This document shows positions 24,837-34,200 of a stretch of DNA of 64,000 nucleotides, one piece after another. A program made the position numbers and the translations under genes. The DNA comes from an uncultured bacterium (GTDB taxonomy: Bacteria > Planctomycetota > JAJSAM01 > JAJVHW01). The notes beneath the pieces are model-generated. The model made no database searches. It was not told the DNA's origin and saw only the letters and a program-made list of their open reading frames with translations. The stretch is from positions 1-64,000 of the forward strand of contig CALKVK010000012.1 of the NCBI GenBank assembly GCA_937996235.1, given 5' to 3'. How positions within the stretch are numbered: position 1 is the first letter of the stretch; every line of letters begins with the position of its first letter.

Positions 24837-27245
24837 ATGAAGCGCACCCACGGCCTCTTCACGACGGCCGCGCTGTCGATCGCGCTCGCGGGCGCGGCGA
24901 GCGCCCTCGCCGGCGAACGCCCGGTCGAGGCGTACGACTTCGTCGTCACGCTGGCCCCCGTCTGCCTCGACGGCGACTTCCCGCTGCGCGTCGAGACCGC
25001 GTCGGGCGCCCTCGACGGCACGCTCCACGTGACGACGGACGGCAAGGGGCGCCTCGCGGGCACGCTCGACCTGGCCGGGACGACGTTCTCGGTCTCGGGC
25101 ACCGTGCGGTCCGACGCGTCGGGCACGTCGGTCGCCCTGACGGCGCGCGCGGGACGCAAGGACCGGCTCGACCTGCGGGGCGATCTCGCGGGCGACGACG
25201 TCTCCGGCGCGGCGACGAGCCGCGGCACGGCGGTCGCCTCCGCGACCGCGTTCTCGCTCGACGTCTCCGGCGCGTCGCCCCTCGTCGCCCAGGTCACGGC
25301 GCGCGTCGAGTCGCGCGCGGGAAAGCGCCTCGGCGGCACGGGCGAGGCGGTCGTGTGCGGCACGACCCTCAAGCTGAAGGCCTCCGGCCGGGACGGGTCG
25401 AAGTACGGCTTCACGCTGCGCGGCAAGGGCTTCCGCACCAGCGGCAGCGGCGCACACGTCCTCGGCGGCTCGACGCTCACGTTCACGAGCAAGGGCTACG
25501 GCGCGACGGCGGTGCAGGAGCTGACGGTCGACACGACCCTCGCCCCGCGCAACCTGCGCTACGTCGACGAGAGGCCCGCGTACGAGACGGAGGACGACGT
25601 CCCGCCGAACACGCCGAGCGTGGAGGGGGACACGGCGACCACGTGGTCCGTCGATCCCGCGCTGCCCGACGGTCTCGTGCTCGACGCCGCGAGCGGCGTG
25701 ATCTCGGGCACCCCCCTCGCCGAGCAGCCGTCGCGCCGGTACACCGTCACCGCGGCGAACGTCGCCGGCGACACGCGTGCGCAGCTCCAGATCTCGGTCC
25801 GCCGCAACCGCATGTACTCGCTCGAGCAGCAGGCGAAGCCGAGCGACGAGGACCTGCGCCACTTCCTGCGCCGGACGACGTGGACGTCGAACGACGACCA
25901 GCTCGCGAAGCTGAGGTCGCGCGGTCTGGACAAGTCGATCGACGCGATGCTCGACTTCGAGATGGACACGGCGTGGGAGCGCGCGGCCGTCGCGGCGGAG
26001 ATCGTCTCGACCGACGATCCCGAGGGCATCGTCCCGAGCGACACCGACGTCGCGCGCTGGTGGCAGACGATCATGGCGACGAGCGAGAACCCCTTCCAGG
26101 AGGTGCTCGCCTTCTTCTGGTCCGACCACTTCGCGGTCGGCTCGCAGGACCTCGAGCGTGCCGCGTACATGCGCGACTACGTGGACCTGTTCCGCCGCGA
26201 CGGCGCGGGCAACTTCCGCGACCTCGTCCTCGCGGTCTCGCGCCACCCGGCGATGCTCAAGTACCTGAACGGCGACCAGAACCGCCGCGGCTCGCCGAAC
26301 GAGAACTTCGCGCGCGAGCTGTGGGAGCTCTTCACCCTCGGCGTCGACAACGGCTACACGCAGAACGACATCGTGCAGTCGGCGAAGGCGCTCACCGGCT
26401 GGCGCGAGCGCTCGCGACAGGTGACGAACTACCCGACGGCCGGCAACAGCGTGACCGTCTACTACATGGAGTTCGACACGAACCGTCACGACACCGATTC
26501 GAAGACCTTCCTCGGACGCACGGTCCCCGGACAGAACACGACCGACGACTACGACGCCGTCGTCGACGCGACGCTCGAGCTGCGCGCGCCCGAGGAGTTC
26601 GTGTGCCGCAAGCTCCTCGAGCAGTTCGTCATGGACGACCCGCCGCAGGAGCTCGTGGACGCCCTCGGCGCCGAGCTCCGCAACTCCGGCTGGGAGCTCC
26701 GGCCCATGCTGAAGAAGCTCTTCCAGTCGGAGGCCTTCTTCTCGGCGCGCGCGCAGCGCGGGTTCGTGAAGAGCCCCGTGGAGTACGGGCTCGGGTTCAT
26801 CCGCACGACCGGACTCCAGATCCGCTCGCGCGACCTCGACTCGGCGCTCTCGAACCTCGGCATGCGCCCGACGCAGCCGCCGGTCGTCGACGGCTGGCCG
26901 TCCGGCACCGCGTGGCTCTCGGCGCAGGCGATGGTCGACCGCACGAACTTCGCGTACACGGTCATCAACGACACGAACCGGCAGCACGACGCCGGCATCG
27001 ACGTGCTGACGATCCTGCCGCCACCGGGCTCGCGCACGGCACCGGAGGTCGTCGACGCGCTCGTCGCGCGACTCGGCATCGACGTCTCCCCCGCCGAGCG
27101 CCAGATCCTCGTCGACTACCTGAGCACCGTGCGCCAGGGCAACGGCACCGTCGTCGCGTCCCCGCTCGACGACACCAACATGGAGGATCGCGTGCGCGGC
27201 CTCCTGTACGTCCTCGCGCAACACCCCACGTACCAGGTGCGCTGA
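24837..27245 (+). CDS. DUF1800 protein with N-terminal beta and He_PIG domains
   Basis: An 802-residue exported protein. After the signal peptide (about 1-25) comes a 200-residue Gly/Thr-rich beta region, a He_PIG domain (about 240-325, LPDGLVLDAASGVISGTP), then a complete DUF1800 domain (about 335-802). Hallmarks of the latter are HFLRRTTW, FFWSDHFAV, HPAMLKYLNGDQNRRG and ENFARELWELFTLG. DUF1800 proteins almost always pair with DUF1501 proteins, as here (12-bp gap). They are abundant in planctomycetes and related bacteria and are thought to act in the periplasm or on surface components; the activity is unknown. A GGAGGGAGAGC ribosome region precedes the ATG. Confidence 0.93.
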   Translation: MKRTHGLFTTAALSIALAGAASALAGERPVEAYDFVVTLAPVCLDGDFPLRVETASGALDGTLHVTTDGKGRLAGTLDLAGTTFSVSGTVRSDASGTSVALTARAGRKDRLDLRGDLAGDDVSGAATSRGTAVASATAFSLDVSGASPLVAQVTARVESRAGKRLGGTGEAVVCGTTLKLKASGRDGSKYGFTLRGKGFRTSGSGAHVLGGSTLTFTSKGYGATAVQELTVDTTLAPRNLRYVDERPAYETEDDVPPNTPSVEGDTATTWSVDPALPDGLVLDAASGVISGTPLAEQPSRRYTVTAANVAGDTRAQLQISVRRNRMYSLEQQAKPSDEDLRHFLRRTTWTSNDDQLAKLRSRGLDKSIDAMLDFEMDTAWERAAVAAEIVSTDDPEGIVPSDTDVARWWQTIMATSENPFQEVLAFFWSDHFAVGSQDLERAAYMRDYVDLFRRDGAGNFRDLVLAVSRHPAMLKYLNGDQNRRGSPNENFARELWELFTLGVDNGYTQNDIVQSAKALTGWRERSRQVTNYPTAGNSVTVYYMEFDTNRHDTDSKTFLGRTVPGQNTTDDYDAVVDATLELRAPEEFVCRKLLEQFVMDDPPQELVDALGAELRNSGWELRPMLKKLFQSEAFFSARAQRGFVKSPVEYGLGFIRTTGLQIRSRDLDSALSNLGMRPTQPPVVDGWPSGTAWLSAQAMVDRTNFAYTVINDTNRQHDAGIDVLTILPPPGSRTAPEVVDALVARLGIDVSPAERQILVDYLSTVRQGNGTVVASPLDDTNMEDRVRGLLYVLAQHPTYQVR

Positions 27246-27257
27246 AGGAGGCCCGCC

Positions 27258-28574
27258 ATGTGCACGCACTCGAACGCAAGCTGCGGGCGCCCCGGGACGC
27301 ACCTGCCGAAGGGCACGACGCGGCGCGACTTCGTGAAGGCCGCCGGACTCGCGGCCGGGATCATGGCGCTCGGGCCGTTCCGCGGTCTCCTGCCGGTCGC
27401 CCAGGGCGCGCCGCTGCAGCAGAAGCGGCTCGTCGTGATCAACCTGTTCGGCGGCGCCGACACCATGAACGCGGTCATCCCGCACACGCTGCAGTCGTAC
27501 TACGACCGCCGCGGCGCGATCGCGATCCCGTCGGACCAGGCGCTGTCGCTCACGGGCGGGCCCGGCACGTCGCTCTACCGGCTCCATCCGAGGATGACCA
27601 ACATCCAGGCGCTGTGGGACCGCGGCGACGTCGCGTTCGTGCAGCGCGTCGGCTACCCGAACCCGAACCTGAGCCACTTCACGAGCCAGGACATCAACAG
27701 CCTGGCCGTACGCGACTCCTTCCCCGTCGGCGTGCCCAAGAGCGGCTGGATCGCACGCTACGCCGACCGCAACGCGCCGACGCCGCTCGGCGCCGTCGGC
27801 CTCGGCGTCGGACGCCCGCTCGACTTCGTGGGCGGCAGCACGAACCCGTTCCTCGTGCAGAGCCTCTCCGGGTTCCGCCTGAGCGGGGGCACCGGCCAGA
27901 CGCAGCAGCACCGCCTGAACGCCGCGAAGCAGCTCGTCGCGAGCTTCTCCGGCGCGGGCAACACCGCCGAGGCGCGGGCCGCGATCGACCAGGCGTACCA
28001 GCTCGTCGACCAGGTCCAGGCCGCGGTGTCGAGCTACACGAGCAACGTCAGCTACACGTACCAGGACCCGGACACGGGCAGCGACACGACGCCCTCGATC
28101 TCGCAGCGTCTGCGCGACGTGGCGCGGCTGGTCCAGGCGGGCTTCGAGACGCGCGTGTTCTTCACGGGCACGGGTGGCTACGACACGCACAGCGACCAGC
28201 TCGGACAGCACTCGCGCCTGCTGACGCAGCTCGACCGCGCGATCGGCGCGTTCGCGCAGGACATGCAGGACATGGGCCTCTGGGAGGACACCGTGATCGC
28301 CGTGGTCACGGAGTTCGGCCGGCGCAACGAGGTCAACGGCTCCGACGGCACCGACCACGGCCACGCCTGGTGCGAGCTGCTCGTCGGCGGCGGTGTGCGC
28401 GGCGGCGCGTACGGTCCCGAGCTCGTCGACGGCGACATCACGTCGGGCTACCCGGTCCACGCGGTGGACTTCCGCGAGGTCTACTACGAGATCCTGCGCG
28501 ACCACATGGGCGCGGGCGACCTCGACTACGTGCTGCCCGAGACGAGCCTCCCGAACGCGCTCGGCCTCGTCTGA
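27258..28574 (+). CDS. DUF1501 protein with twin-arginine signal
   Basis: A 438-residue protein with a Tat signal (TTRRDFVKAAG at about residues 20-30), followed by the alkaline-phosphatase-like fold of DUF1501. Motifs include NLFGGADTMNAVIP, GYPNPNLSHFTSQD, GTGGYDTHSDQ and TEFGRRNEVNGSDGTDHGHAW, with the Asp/His residues that form the metal site in this superfamily. Export through Tat suggests it folds with cofactor or metal in the cytoplasm. It is co-transcribed with the upstream DUF1800 gene, and GGAGG lies 6-7 nt before the ATG. It could be a hydrolase of phosphate or sulfate esters or a surface protein processor; not established. Confidence 0.93.
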   Translation: MCTHSNASCGRPGTHLPKGTTRRDFVKAAGLAAGIMALGPFRGLLPVAQGAPLQQKRLVVINLFGGADTMNAVIPHTLQSYYDRRGAIAIPSDQALSLTGGPGTSLYRLHPRMTNIQALWDRGDVAFVQRVGYPNPNLSHFTSQDINSLAVRDSFPVGVPKSGWIARYADRNAPTPLGAVGLGVGRPLDFVGGSTNPFLVQSLSGFRLSGGTGQTQQHRLNAAKQLVASFSGAGNTAEARAAIDQAYQLVDQVQAAVSSYTSNVSYTYQDPDTGSDTTPSISQRLRDVARLVQAGFETRVFFTGTGGYDTHSDQLGQHSRLLTQLDRAIGAFAQDMQDMGLWEDTVIAVVTEFGRRNEVNGSDGTDHGHAWCELLVGGGVRGGAYGPELVDGDITSGYPVHAVDFREVYYEILRDHMGAGDLDYVLPETSLPNALGLV

Positions 28575-28598
28575 CGCGGGGCGCGCCCGGAATCCCGA

Positions 28599-28622
28599 GA
28601 ACCCGGGCGGCGCCTGCGCGTC
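28599..28622 (+). promoter_or_regulatory. ECF-type promoter, GAAC-N16-CGTC
   Basis: GAAC (28599-28602) and CGTC (28619-28622) are 16 nt apart, 35 nt before the GTG start of the lipoprotein gene at 28657. The sequence is GC-rich, so a chance match is possible. Confidence 0.3.
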
Positions 28623-28656
28623 CTCCGCGGGAGACCCTGCTCCTCGGAGGCTCCCC

Positions 28657-29184
28657 GTGACCGCGTGCCGCGTCCTCGCGCTCCTCGTCCTCGCCGCGAC
28701 CCTGCCGCTCCTCGGCGGCTGCAGCTCGGGGCGGACCGCACGCGTGGACACACTGCTCGGCGGGCAGACGTCGGCCGACCGGATCGCGGGCCTCGCGCCG
28801 GGCACGACGCGGCAGGCGTGGCGCATCCACGGCTTCCCCGGGGACGGGCCGACGGACGTCGAGCGCATCCACGGCTACGAGGTCGTGTCGGGTCCGGTGG
28901 CGGTGCCCGACGCGCTCGCCACCCGGCTCGCCGCCGTGCTCCTCGACGACGACACGTACGAGTGGGAGATGTCGAAGGCGTGCGAGTTCATGCCGGGCGT
29001 CGCCGTGCGCTGGACGGACGCGACGGGGACGACCGACGTGCTCTTCTGCTTCTCGTGCGAGGAGCTCGGCATCTGGTGCGACGGCGCGCGCGCCGGCCAC
29101 GAGGACTTCGACTCCCGCCGCGCGGAACTCGCCGCGGTCATGAAGCTCCTGTTCCCGGACGACGCGAAGATCCAGGAGCTCTGA
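28657..29184 (+). CDS. hypothetical lipoprotein, 175 aa
   Basis: A 175-residue lipoprotein starting at GTG 28657 with GGAGG 6 nt upstream. The signal peptide ends in the lipobox LLGGC. The mature part contains GFPGDGPTDVERIHGYEV and a C-terminal half with CEFMPGVAVRWTDATG and FCFSCEELGIWC (three cysteines in a short stretch), suggesting a disulfide or metal site. The pattern 'yew..s..C.f.P..a....' followed by a CFSC segment occurs in small unnamed envelope proteins. No function can be named. It is 82 bp downstream of the DUF1501 gene and has a possible ECF promoter in that gap. Confidence 0.7.
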   Translation: MTACRVLALLVLAATLPLLGGCSSGRTARVDTLLGGQTSADRIAGLAPGTTRQAWRIHGFPGDGPTDVERIHGYEVVSGPVAVPDALATRLAAVLLDDDTYEWEMSKACEFMPGVAVRWTDATGTTDVLFCFSCEELGIWCDGARAGHEDFDSRRAELAAVMKLLFPDDAKIQEL

Positions 29185-29193
29185 CGAGCGCGC

Positions 29194-30537
29194 TCAGGCG
29201 AACGCGAGCGGGCGGCCCGCCGGCGCACCCACCGTGGCGTGCGCCCGGTGCACGACGCGTCCGCGCAGCACCGTCGCGACCGGCCAGCCCTCGAGGCGCA
29301 TCCCGACATACGGGCTGTAGCCGGCGCGCGAACGCAGCCACCCGAGCGGCAGCGGTCCGCGCTCGGCCGGATCGACCAGCGCGAGGTCGCCGTCGCAGCC
29401 CGGCGCGACGTCGCCCTTGCCGCGGATGCCGTACACCGCGGCGGGCGCGCGCGACGCGACGCGTGCGACGTCCGGGAGCGTCAGCCAGCCCTCGCGCACG
29501 GCGGTCAGCAGCAGCGGCAGGATGGTCTGAACGCCGGGGATGCCCGACGGGCTGGTCGGGTACGGACGTGCCTTCTCCTCGAGCGTGTGCGGCGCGTGGT
29601 CGCTCCCGATGCACGTCACGACGCCCTCGGCGAGCGCCTCGCGCAACGCGTCCTGGTGGCGGCGGTCGCGCACGGGCGGGTTCATCTGCACGAGCGCGCC
29701 CCAGCGCTCGTAGCAGTCGGGCGCCTCCAGGAACAGGTGGTTCGGCGTCACCTCGGCCGTGACGAGCTCGCCGAGATCACGCTCGCGCAGGAGCGTCACC
29801 TCCTCCGCGGTGCTGAGGTGCAGCACGTGCACGGGACGCCGCGTGCGCTCGACGAGATCGAGCAGGCGCCGGGTCGCCGTGACGGCGGCCTCCACGTCGC
29901 GCACCTGCGGGTGCACGCTGTGCGGGACGCCGCGCTCGACCTCCGCGTAGCGCTCGCGCAGCCGCGGCTCGTGTTCGGCGTGGACGGCGACGCGGCGCGT
30001 CCCCGAGCGCAGCACGCGCTCGAGCGTCGCGTCGTCCTCGACGAGCAGCGTGCCCGTGGACGAGCCCATGAACACCTTCACGCCGGCGCAGCCGGGCGCG
30101 CTCTCCCACTCGCCGAGGCGGTCGGCGTTCTGCGGCGTCGCGCCGAGGAAGAACGCATGGTCGCACCACATGCGACCCGCGGCGCGCTCGAGCTTCTCGG
30201 TGAGGGCGCGCGCCGACGTCGTCGGCGGCTTCGTGTTCGGCATCTCGCAGACGGACGTCACGCCGCCGGCGACGGCCGCGAGACTCCCCGACGCGAGGTC
30301 CTCCTTGTGGTCGAGACCCGGCTCGCGGAAGTGCACCTGCGGATCGACCAGTCCGGGGAACACGAGCAGTCCGCTCGCGTCCAGACGCTCGCAGCCCTCG
30401 GGCGCGACGAGGTCCGCGCCGACGGCGACGATCACGCCGCCCTGCACGAGCACGTCGGCCGGGCGCACCGCGTCGGCCGTGACGACCTGGCCGCCGGTCA
30501 CGAGGAGGTCGCCGTGCTGGGACGAGTCGGTGCTCAT
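29194..30537 (-). CDS. pyrC: dihydroorotase (class I)
   Basis: A 447-residue zinc amidohydrolase that closes carbamoyl-aspartate to dihydroorotate in pyrimidine synthesis. Readable active-site elements are VDPQVHFREPG (first two His ligands and the Arg-Glu-Pro-Gly motif), GVKVFMGSSTG with the lysine or neighbouring residues of the metal bridge region, VHAEHE, VHVLHLST and CIGSDHAPHTLEEK with the catalytic Asp. Length and motifs fit the class I (multifunctional-type) branch rather than E. coli PyrC. GGAG lies 8 nt before the ATG. It is convergent with the lipoprotein gene and divergent from the DUF2934 gene. Hydantoinase-type homologues are the only alternative. Confidence 0.92.
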   Translation of the reverse strand: MSTDSSQHGDLLVTGGQVVTADAVRPADVLVQGGVIVAVGADLVAPEGCERLDASGLLVFPGLVDPQVHFREPGLDHKEDLASGSLAAVAGGVTSVCEMPNTKPPTTSARALTEKLERAAGRMWCDHAFFLGATPQNADRLGEWESAPGCAGVKVFMGSSTGTLLVEDDATLERVLRSGTRRVAVHAEHEPRLRERYAEVERGVPHSVHPQVRDVEAAVTATRRLLDLVERTRRPVHVLHLSTAEEVTLLRERDLGELVTAEVTPNHLFLEAPDCYERWGALVQMNPPVRDRRHQDALREALAEGVVTCIGSDHAPHTLEEKARPYPTSPSGIPGVQTILPLLLTAVREGWLTLPDVARVASRAPAAVYGIRGKGDVAPGCDGDLALVDPAERGPLPLGWLRSRAGYSPYVGMRLEGWPVATVLRGRVVHRAHATVGAPAGRPLAFA

Positions 30538-30696
30538 GCTCTGCTCCGTGACCGCGCTCTCCGCAGCCGTCCGGCGATTGTGTGTGCGTTCACGCGAAGC
30601 TCGTCCGAATCGCGCGGGGGCGGGGAGGATGGGAGCGCGTCCAGCGTCTCGCGGGCGCGCGGCCCGAGGCGTTCCTCGGCCGTCGCCTCGCGACGT

Positions 30697-30717
30697 GTTC
30701 GAATGCTCGATTCGAAC
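30697..30717. promoter_or_regulatory. palindrome GTTCGAAT-N5-ATTCGAAC, candidate operator
   Basis: A perfect 8-bp inverted repeat with a 5-nt spacer in the 278-bp divergent gap between pyrC and the DUF2934 gene, 99 nt before the DUF2934 start. It is AT-richer than its surroundings. The form suits a dimeric repressor; the regulator is unknown. Nothing else was seen in this gap. Confidence 0.4.
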
Positions 30718-30815
30718 GGCCCGGACGCCGGAAAGTCCGCCGGTCGCCCCCGCGAGAGGCGCGGGGCCGGCGCGGCGGCGGCGCCCGGGCCCGGACGAGG
30801 AATGGAGAGGCCCCG

Positions 30816-31142
30816 ATGTCCAACCCTGCACGCAAGAAGAAGGACGGCGCCGCGCGCCGCCCGGCCGCGAAGAAGAGCGCCGCGAAGAAGGCGGCGGCTC
30901 CCGCGGCCGCGAAGCCGGCTGCCGCGAAGAAGCCCGCGCAGAAGCGCACGCGCAAGGCGAAGGCAGCCGCGCCCGCGGCGACGCCCGTCGTCGCTGCCGC
31001 AGCCCCCGCGCCCGCGGCGCCGACGGCCGACGAGATCCGCGAGCGCGCGCACACGCTCTGGGTCGCCGGTGGCCGCCGCACGGGACGCGCCCTCGCGGAC
31101 TGGCTCCAGGCCGAGCGCGAGCTGCGCAGCGAGCGCGTCTAG
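30816..31142 (+). CDS. DUF2934 protein with histone H1-like Lys/Ala tail
   Basis: A 108-residue protein. Residues 1-70 are a Lys/Ala/Pro-rich, disordered, strongly basic tail (AAKKSAAKKAAAPAAAKP) like eukaryotic histone H1 or bacterial H1-like proteins. Residues 71-106 are a DUF2934 domain (ADEIRERAHTLWVAGGR, ALADWLQAERELR). DUF2934 is a small helical domain found in many bacteria and often fused to basic tails; DNA binding is likely through the tail. GGAGAGG lies 5-6 nt before the ATG. A hairpin follows the stop. Probably a nucleoid-associated small protein; inference. Confidence 0.8.
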   Translation: MSNPARKKKDGAARRPAAKKSAAKKAAAPAAAKPAAAKKPAQKRTRKAKAAAPAATPVVAAAAPAPAAPTADEIRERAHTLWVAGGRRTGRALADWLQAERELRSERV

Positions 31143-31158
31143 TACGTAGTACGCAGTA

Positions 31159-31186
31159 CGCGATCCGCGCCACACCGCGGATCGCG
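31159..31186. terminator. 11-bp perfect hairpin between convergent genes
   Basis: Arms cgcgatccgcg and cgcggatcgcg with a 6-nt loop lie 16 nt after the DUF2934 stop and before the end of the leftward glycogen operon. A short run of agtacg direct repeats precedes it. Confidence 0.65.
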
Positions 31187-31252
31187 CGATGACTTCGCGC
31201 ATCGCGTCCGGCCGCCGCGTCCCCGTGGGCGCGCGCCGGACGCGGCGCCGGA

Positions 31253-34200
31253 TCAGCCCCAGACGAGCCGGTCGTCGAGGCGCGGCGCGGACTCGCCGTC
31301 GCGCCGCGGTCGCACGCGCACGCCGTAGTCGAACGCGCCGACCTGCTGCGCCGCGTAGCGGCCCTCGTAGCGCGTCGCGCCGTCGGCCGCCGCCCCGTCG
31401 CGTTCGAGCGCGACGACGTCGGCACGCGCGCCGGCGTCGGCCCCGCCTCGGCGCACGACGAGTTCGACGACGAGGTCCTCGAGCGCGAGGTCGCCCGGGT
31501 GCACGTCGACGCGCACGCCGAGCATGTCGCCGGGATGCGCGCGGTCCGCGCCCCCCACGGAGGCCGAGACGATGCGCACGCCACGCATGCCTGCGGCGAG
31601 CCGCGCGTCCTCGCGCGTCGCCGCTCGCACCGCCGCGTGGCCGTCGGCCGCGAGCGCGATGCCGCGCAGCGCGAGCGGCACGTAGGCCTGGTCGCGGTAC
31701 TCCGCCACCATGCGCACGGCGTCGAAGACGTGCGGGACCGTCGCCAGCGAGCGGCGCACGCGGTCGAGCCACGCGCGCGGGCGTCCGGCGTCGTCGCGGC
31801 CGAAGAACGCGGGCACGACCTCGTCCTCGAGCAGGGCGTAGAGCGCGCCCGCGTCCGCGGTGTCCTGCGCCGTGTCGTCGCCGCCTTCGAGCGCGGCGCC
31901 GATCGTCCAGCCGTTCGTGCCGTCGGCGGCCTCGGGCCACCAGCCGTCCGCGACCGAGAGGTTGAGCGCGCCGTTCAGCGCGGCCTTCATCCCGGACGTG
32001 CCGCTCGCCTCCTGCGGCGCGCGCGGCGTGTTGAGCCACACGTCCACGCCCTGGACGAGCGACCGCGCGAGCTGCATGTCGTAGCCCTCGAGCAGCAGCA
32101 CGCGGCCCGCGAAGCGCGGCTCGCGTGCCAGCCGGCCGATGCCGGCGATCAGCTCCTTCGCCGCGGCGTCGCGCGGGTGCGCCTTCCCGGCGATGAGGAT
32201 GCGGACGGGGCGCTCGGGGTCGCCGAGCAGCGCGGCGAGACGCTCCGGGTCGCGGAACAGCAGCCCGGCACGCTTGTACGTGGCGAAGCGCCGCGCGAAC
32301 CCGATGAGCAGTGCGTCGTCGTCGAGGAGCTCGAGGTCGCGGCGCGAGAGCCCCGACGGCGCGGCGGCGCGCACGCGGGCGACGAGGCGGGCGCGCAGGT
32401 CCCGCCGCACCGACCAGAGCGCGTCGTCGTCGAGCTGCGCCGCCCGGGAGCGGAAGTCCTCGCCGGTGACGGTGCGATCGTGCGCGCCGACCAGCGCCGC
32501 GATCTCCGGCGCCGTCCACGCGCCGAGGTGCACGCCGTTCGTGATCGCGTGGATCGGCGCGTCGGACGGCAGCACGTGCGGGTGCAGCCCGGCGACGAGC
32601 TCGCGCGAGACGGTCGCGTGGCAGCGGCTGACGCCGTTCACGAAGCCGCCGAACGACAGCGCGAGCGTCGTCATGTTGAAGCGTCCGTTGTCCCCGGGCG
32701 CGGAACCGAGCTCGTAGAAGCGCTCCCACGGGATGCCGAGGCGCTCCGGCGCGTCGCTGAAGTGGCGGCGCACGAGCTCCTCGTCGAAGCGGTCGTGGCC
32801 CGCCGGCACCGGCGTGTGCGTCGTGAAGACCGTCGTCGCGCGCACGTACTCGCGCGCCTCGTCGAACGTCAGCCCGTCGCGCGCACGCAGGAGCGCCGTC
32901 CGCTCGAGCGGCACGAACGCGCCGTGGCCCTCGTTGACGTGGCACACGGCGGGCCGGATGCCGAGGGCGTCGAGGAGCAGCACGCCGCCGCGCCCGAGCA
33001 CCAGCTCCTGCCGCAGCCGGTCCTCCGCGCCGCCGCCGTAGAGCGCCGCCGTGATCGCGCGGTCCTCGGGACGGTTCGCGGGCACGTCCGCGTCGAGCAG
33101 GTAGAGCGGCACGCGTCCGCAGTGCGCGCGCCACGCGCGCAGGCGCAGCGCCGCGCCCGGCAGCCGCAGCTCGACCTCGAGCGGCGCGCCCTGCTCGTCG
33201 CGCACGAGCGTCAGCGCGTGCTCGGCGGGATCGAGCGGGTCCGGCGTCTCCGTCTGCTCGACGCCGCCGAGCAGCCGCTGTCGGAAGTAGCCGCGCCGGT
33301 AGAGGATGCCGACGGCCACGAGCGGCACGCCGAGGTCGGACGCCGCGCGCAGGTGGTCGCCGGCCAGCACGCCCAGGCCGCCGCTGTAGATCGGCAGCGA
33401 CGCGTCGATGCCGAACTCCGCGCAGAAGTACGCGACCGGCTCGGTACGCGGTCCGCTGTCGGACGCGTCGAGGTACCCGCGCAGGTCGCGGACGCCGGCG
33501 GCGACGCGAGCCACGTACGCCGCATCGGCGGCGCGCGCGTCGAGCGCGGCCTGCGGCGCGTCGCGCAGGAGCCGCACGGGGTTGCCGCGGCAGGCGGCCC
33601 AGGTCGCCGGGTCGAGCTCCTCGAACAGCGCGCGCGTCCTCGGGTGCCACGTGAAGCGCCAGTTCCACGCGAGCTCACGCAGCGCCTCGATCTCCGGGGG
33701 CAGGCGCGGCGTGACGCGCAGGCCGAAGAGCCGCGGCAGCGCCGGGTCCACGTCGGTCCGCGCGGGCAGCGGCACGCGGCGCCGCGGCAGCGCGGGACCG
33801 GCCTTGCGGGCACGGGTGCGCGCCTTGCGCGCGGCCGCGCGCCACGCCTTCTCGTGCCGCTCGAGCAGGTCCTCCCACGTGGCGCCGCAGCGCGGCTCGC
33901 CGCTGCACGCGGCGGCCGGCGGGCCGGGAGGCGCGGCGGCGACCTGCTCGAGCAGTGCAGCCAGTTCGGCGCGCGTCTCGTCGTGCGTGCGCCCCGCGCG
34001 GTGCAGCACGTGCAGGCCGTCGGCGGCGCCGACGCCCTCCTCGGCAGCCCACAGCGCGAATCCCGCGCAGTCGGTCGTCGCCGTCGGCACGCCGAGCGCG
34101 AGGCTCTCCTGCGGCGTGTAGCCCCACGACTCGTAGATCGAGGGGAAGCACGCCAGGTCCGCCGCGCGGACGAGCTCGAGGTAGCGCAGCCCGAGCACGC

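Noticed and set aside
22206..28868. A 2220-codon open frame antisense to the sugar dehydrogenase, DUF1800 and DUF1501 genes
   Set aside because: It is Arg/Ala/Val-rich nonsense created by high G+C third-position bias on the opposite strand. Only its last 115 codons (the RraB-like gene) resemble a protein.
30538..30815. A hidden small gene in the pyrC/DUF2934 gap
   Set aside because: Possible frames are Arg-rich, lack ribosome sites and show no motif. Only the palindrome stands out.
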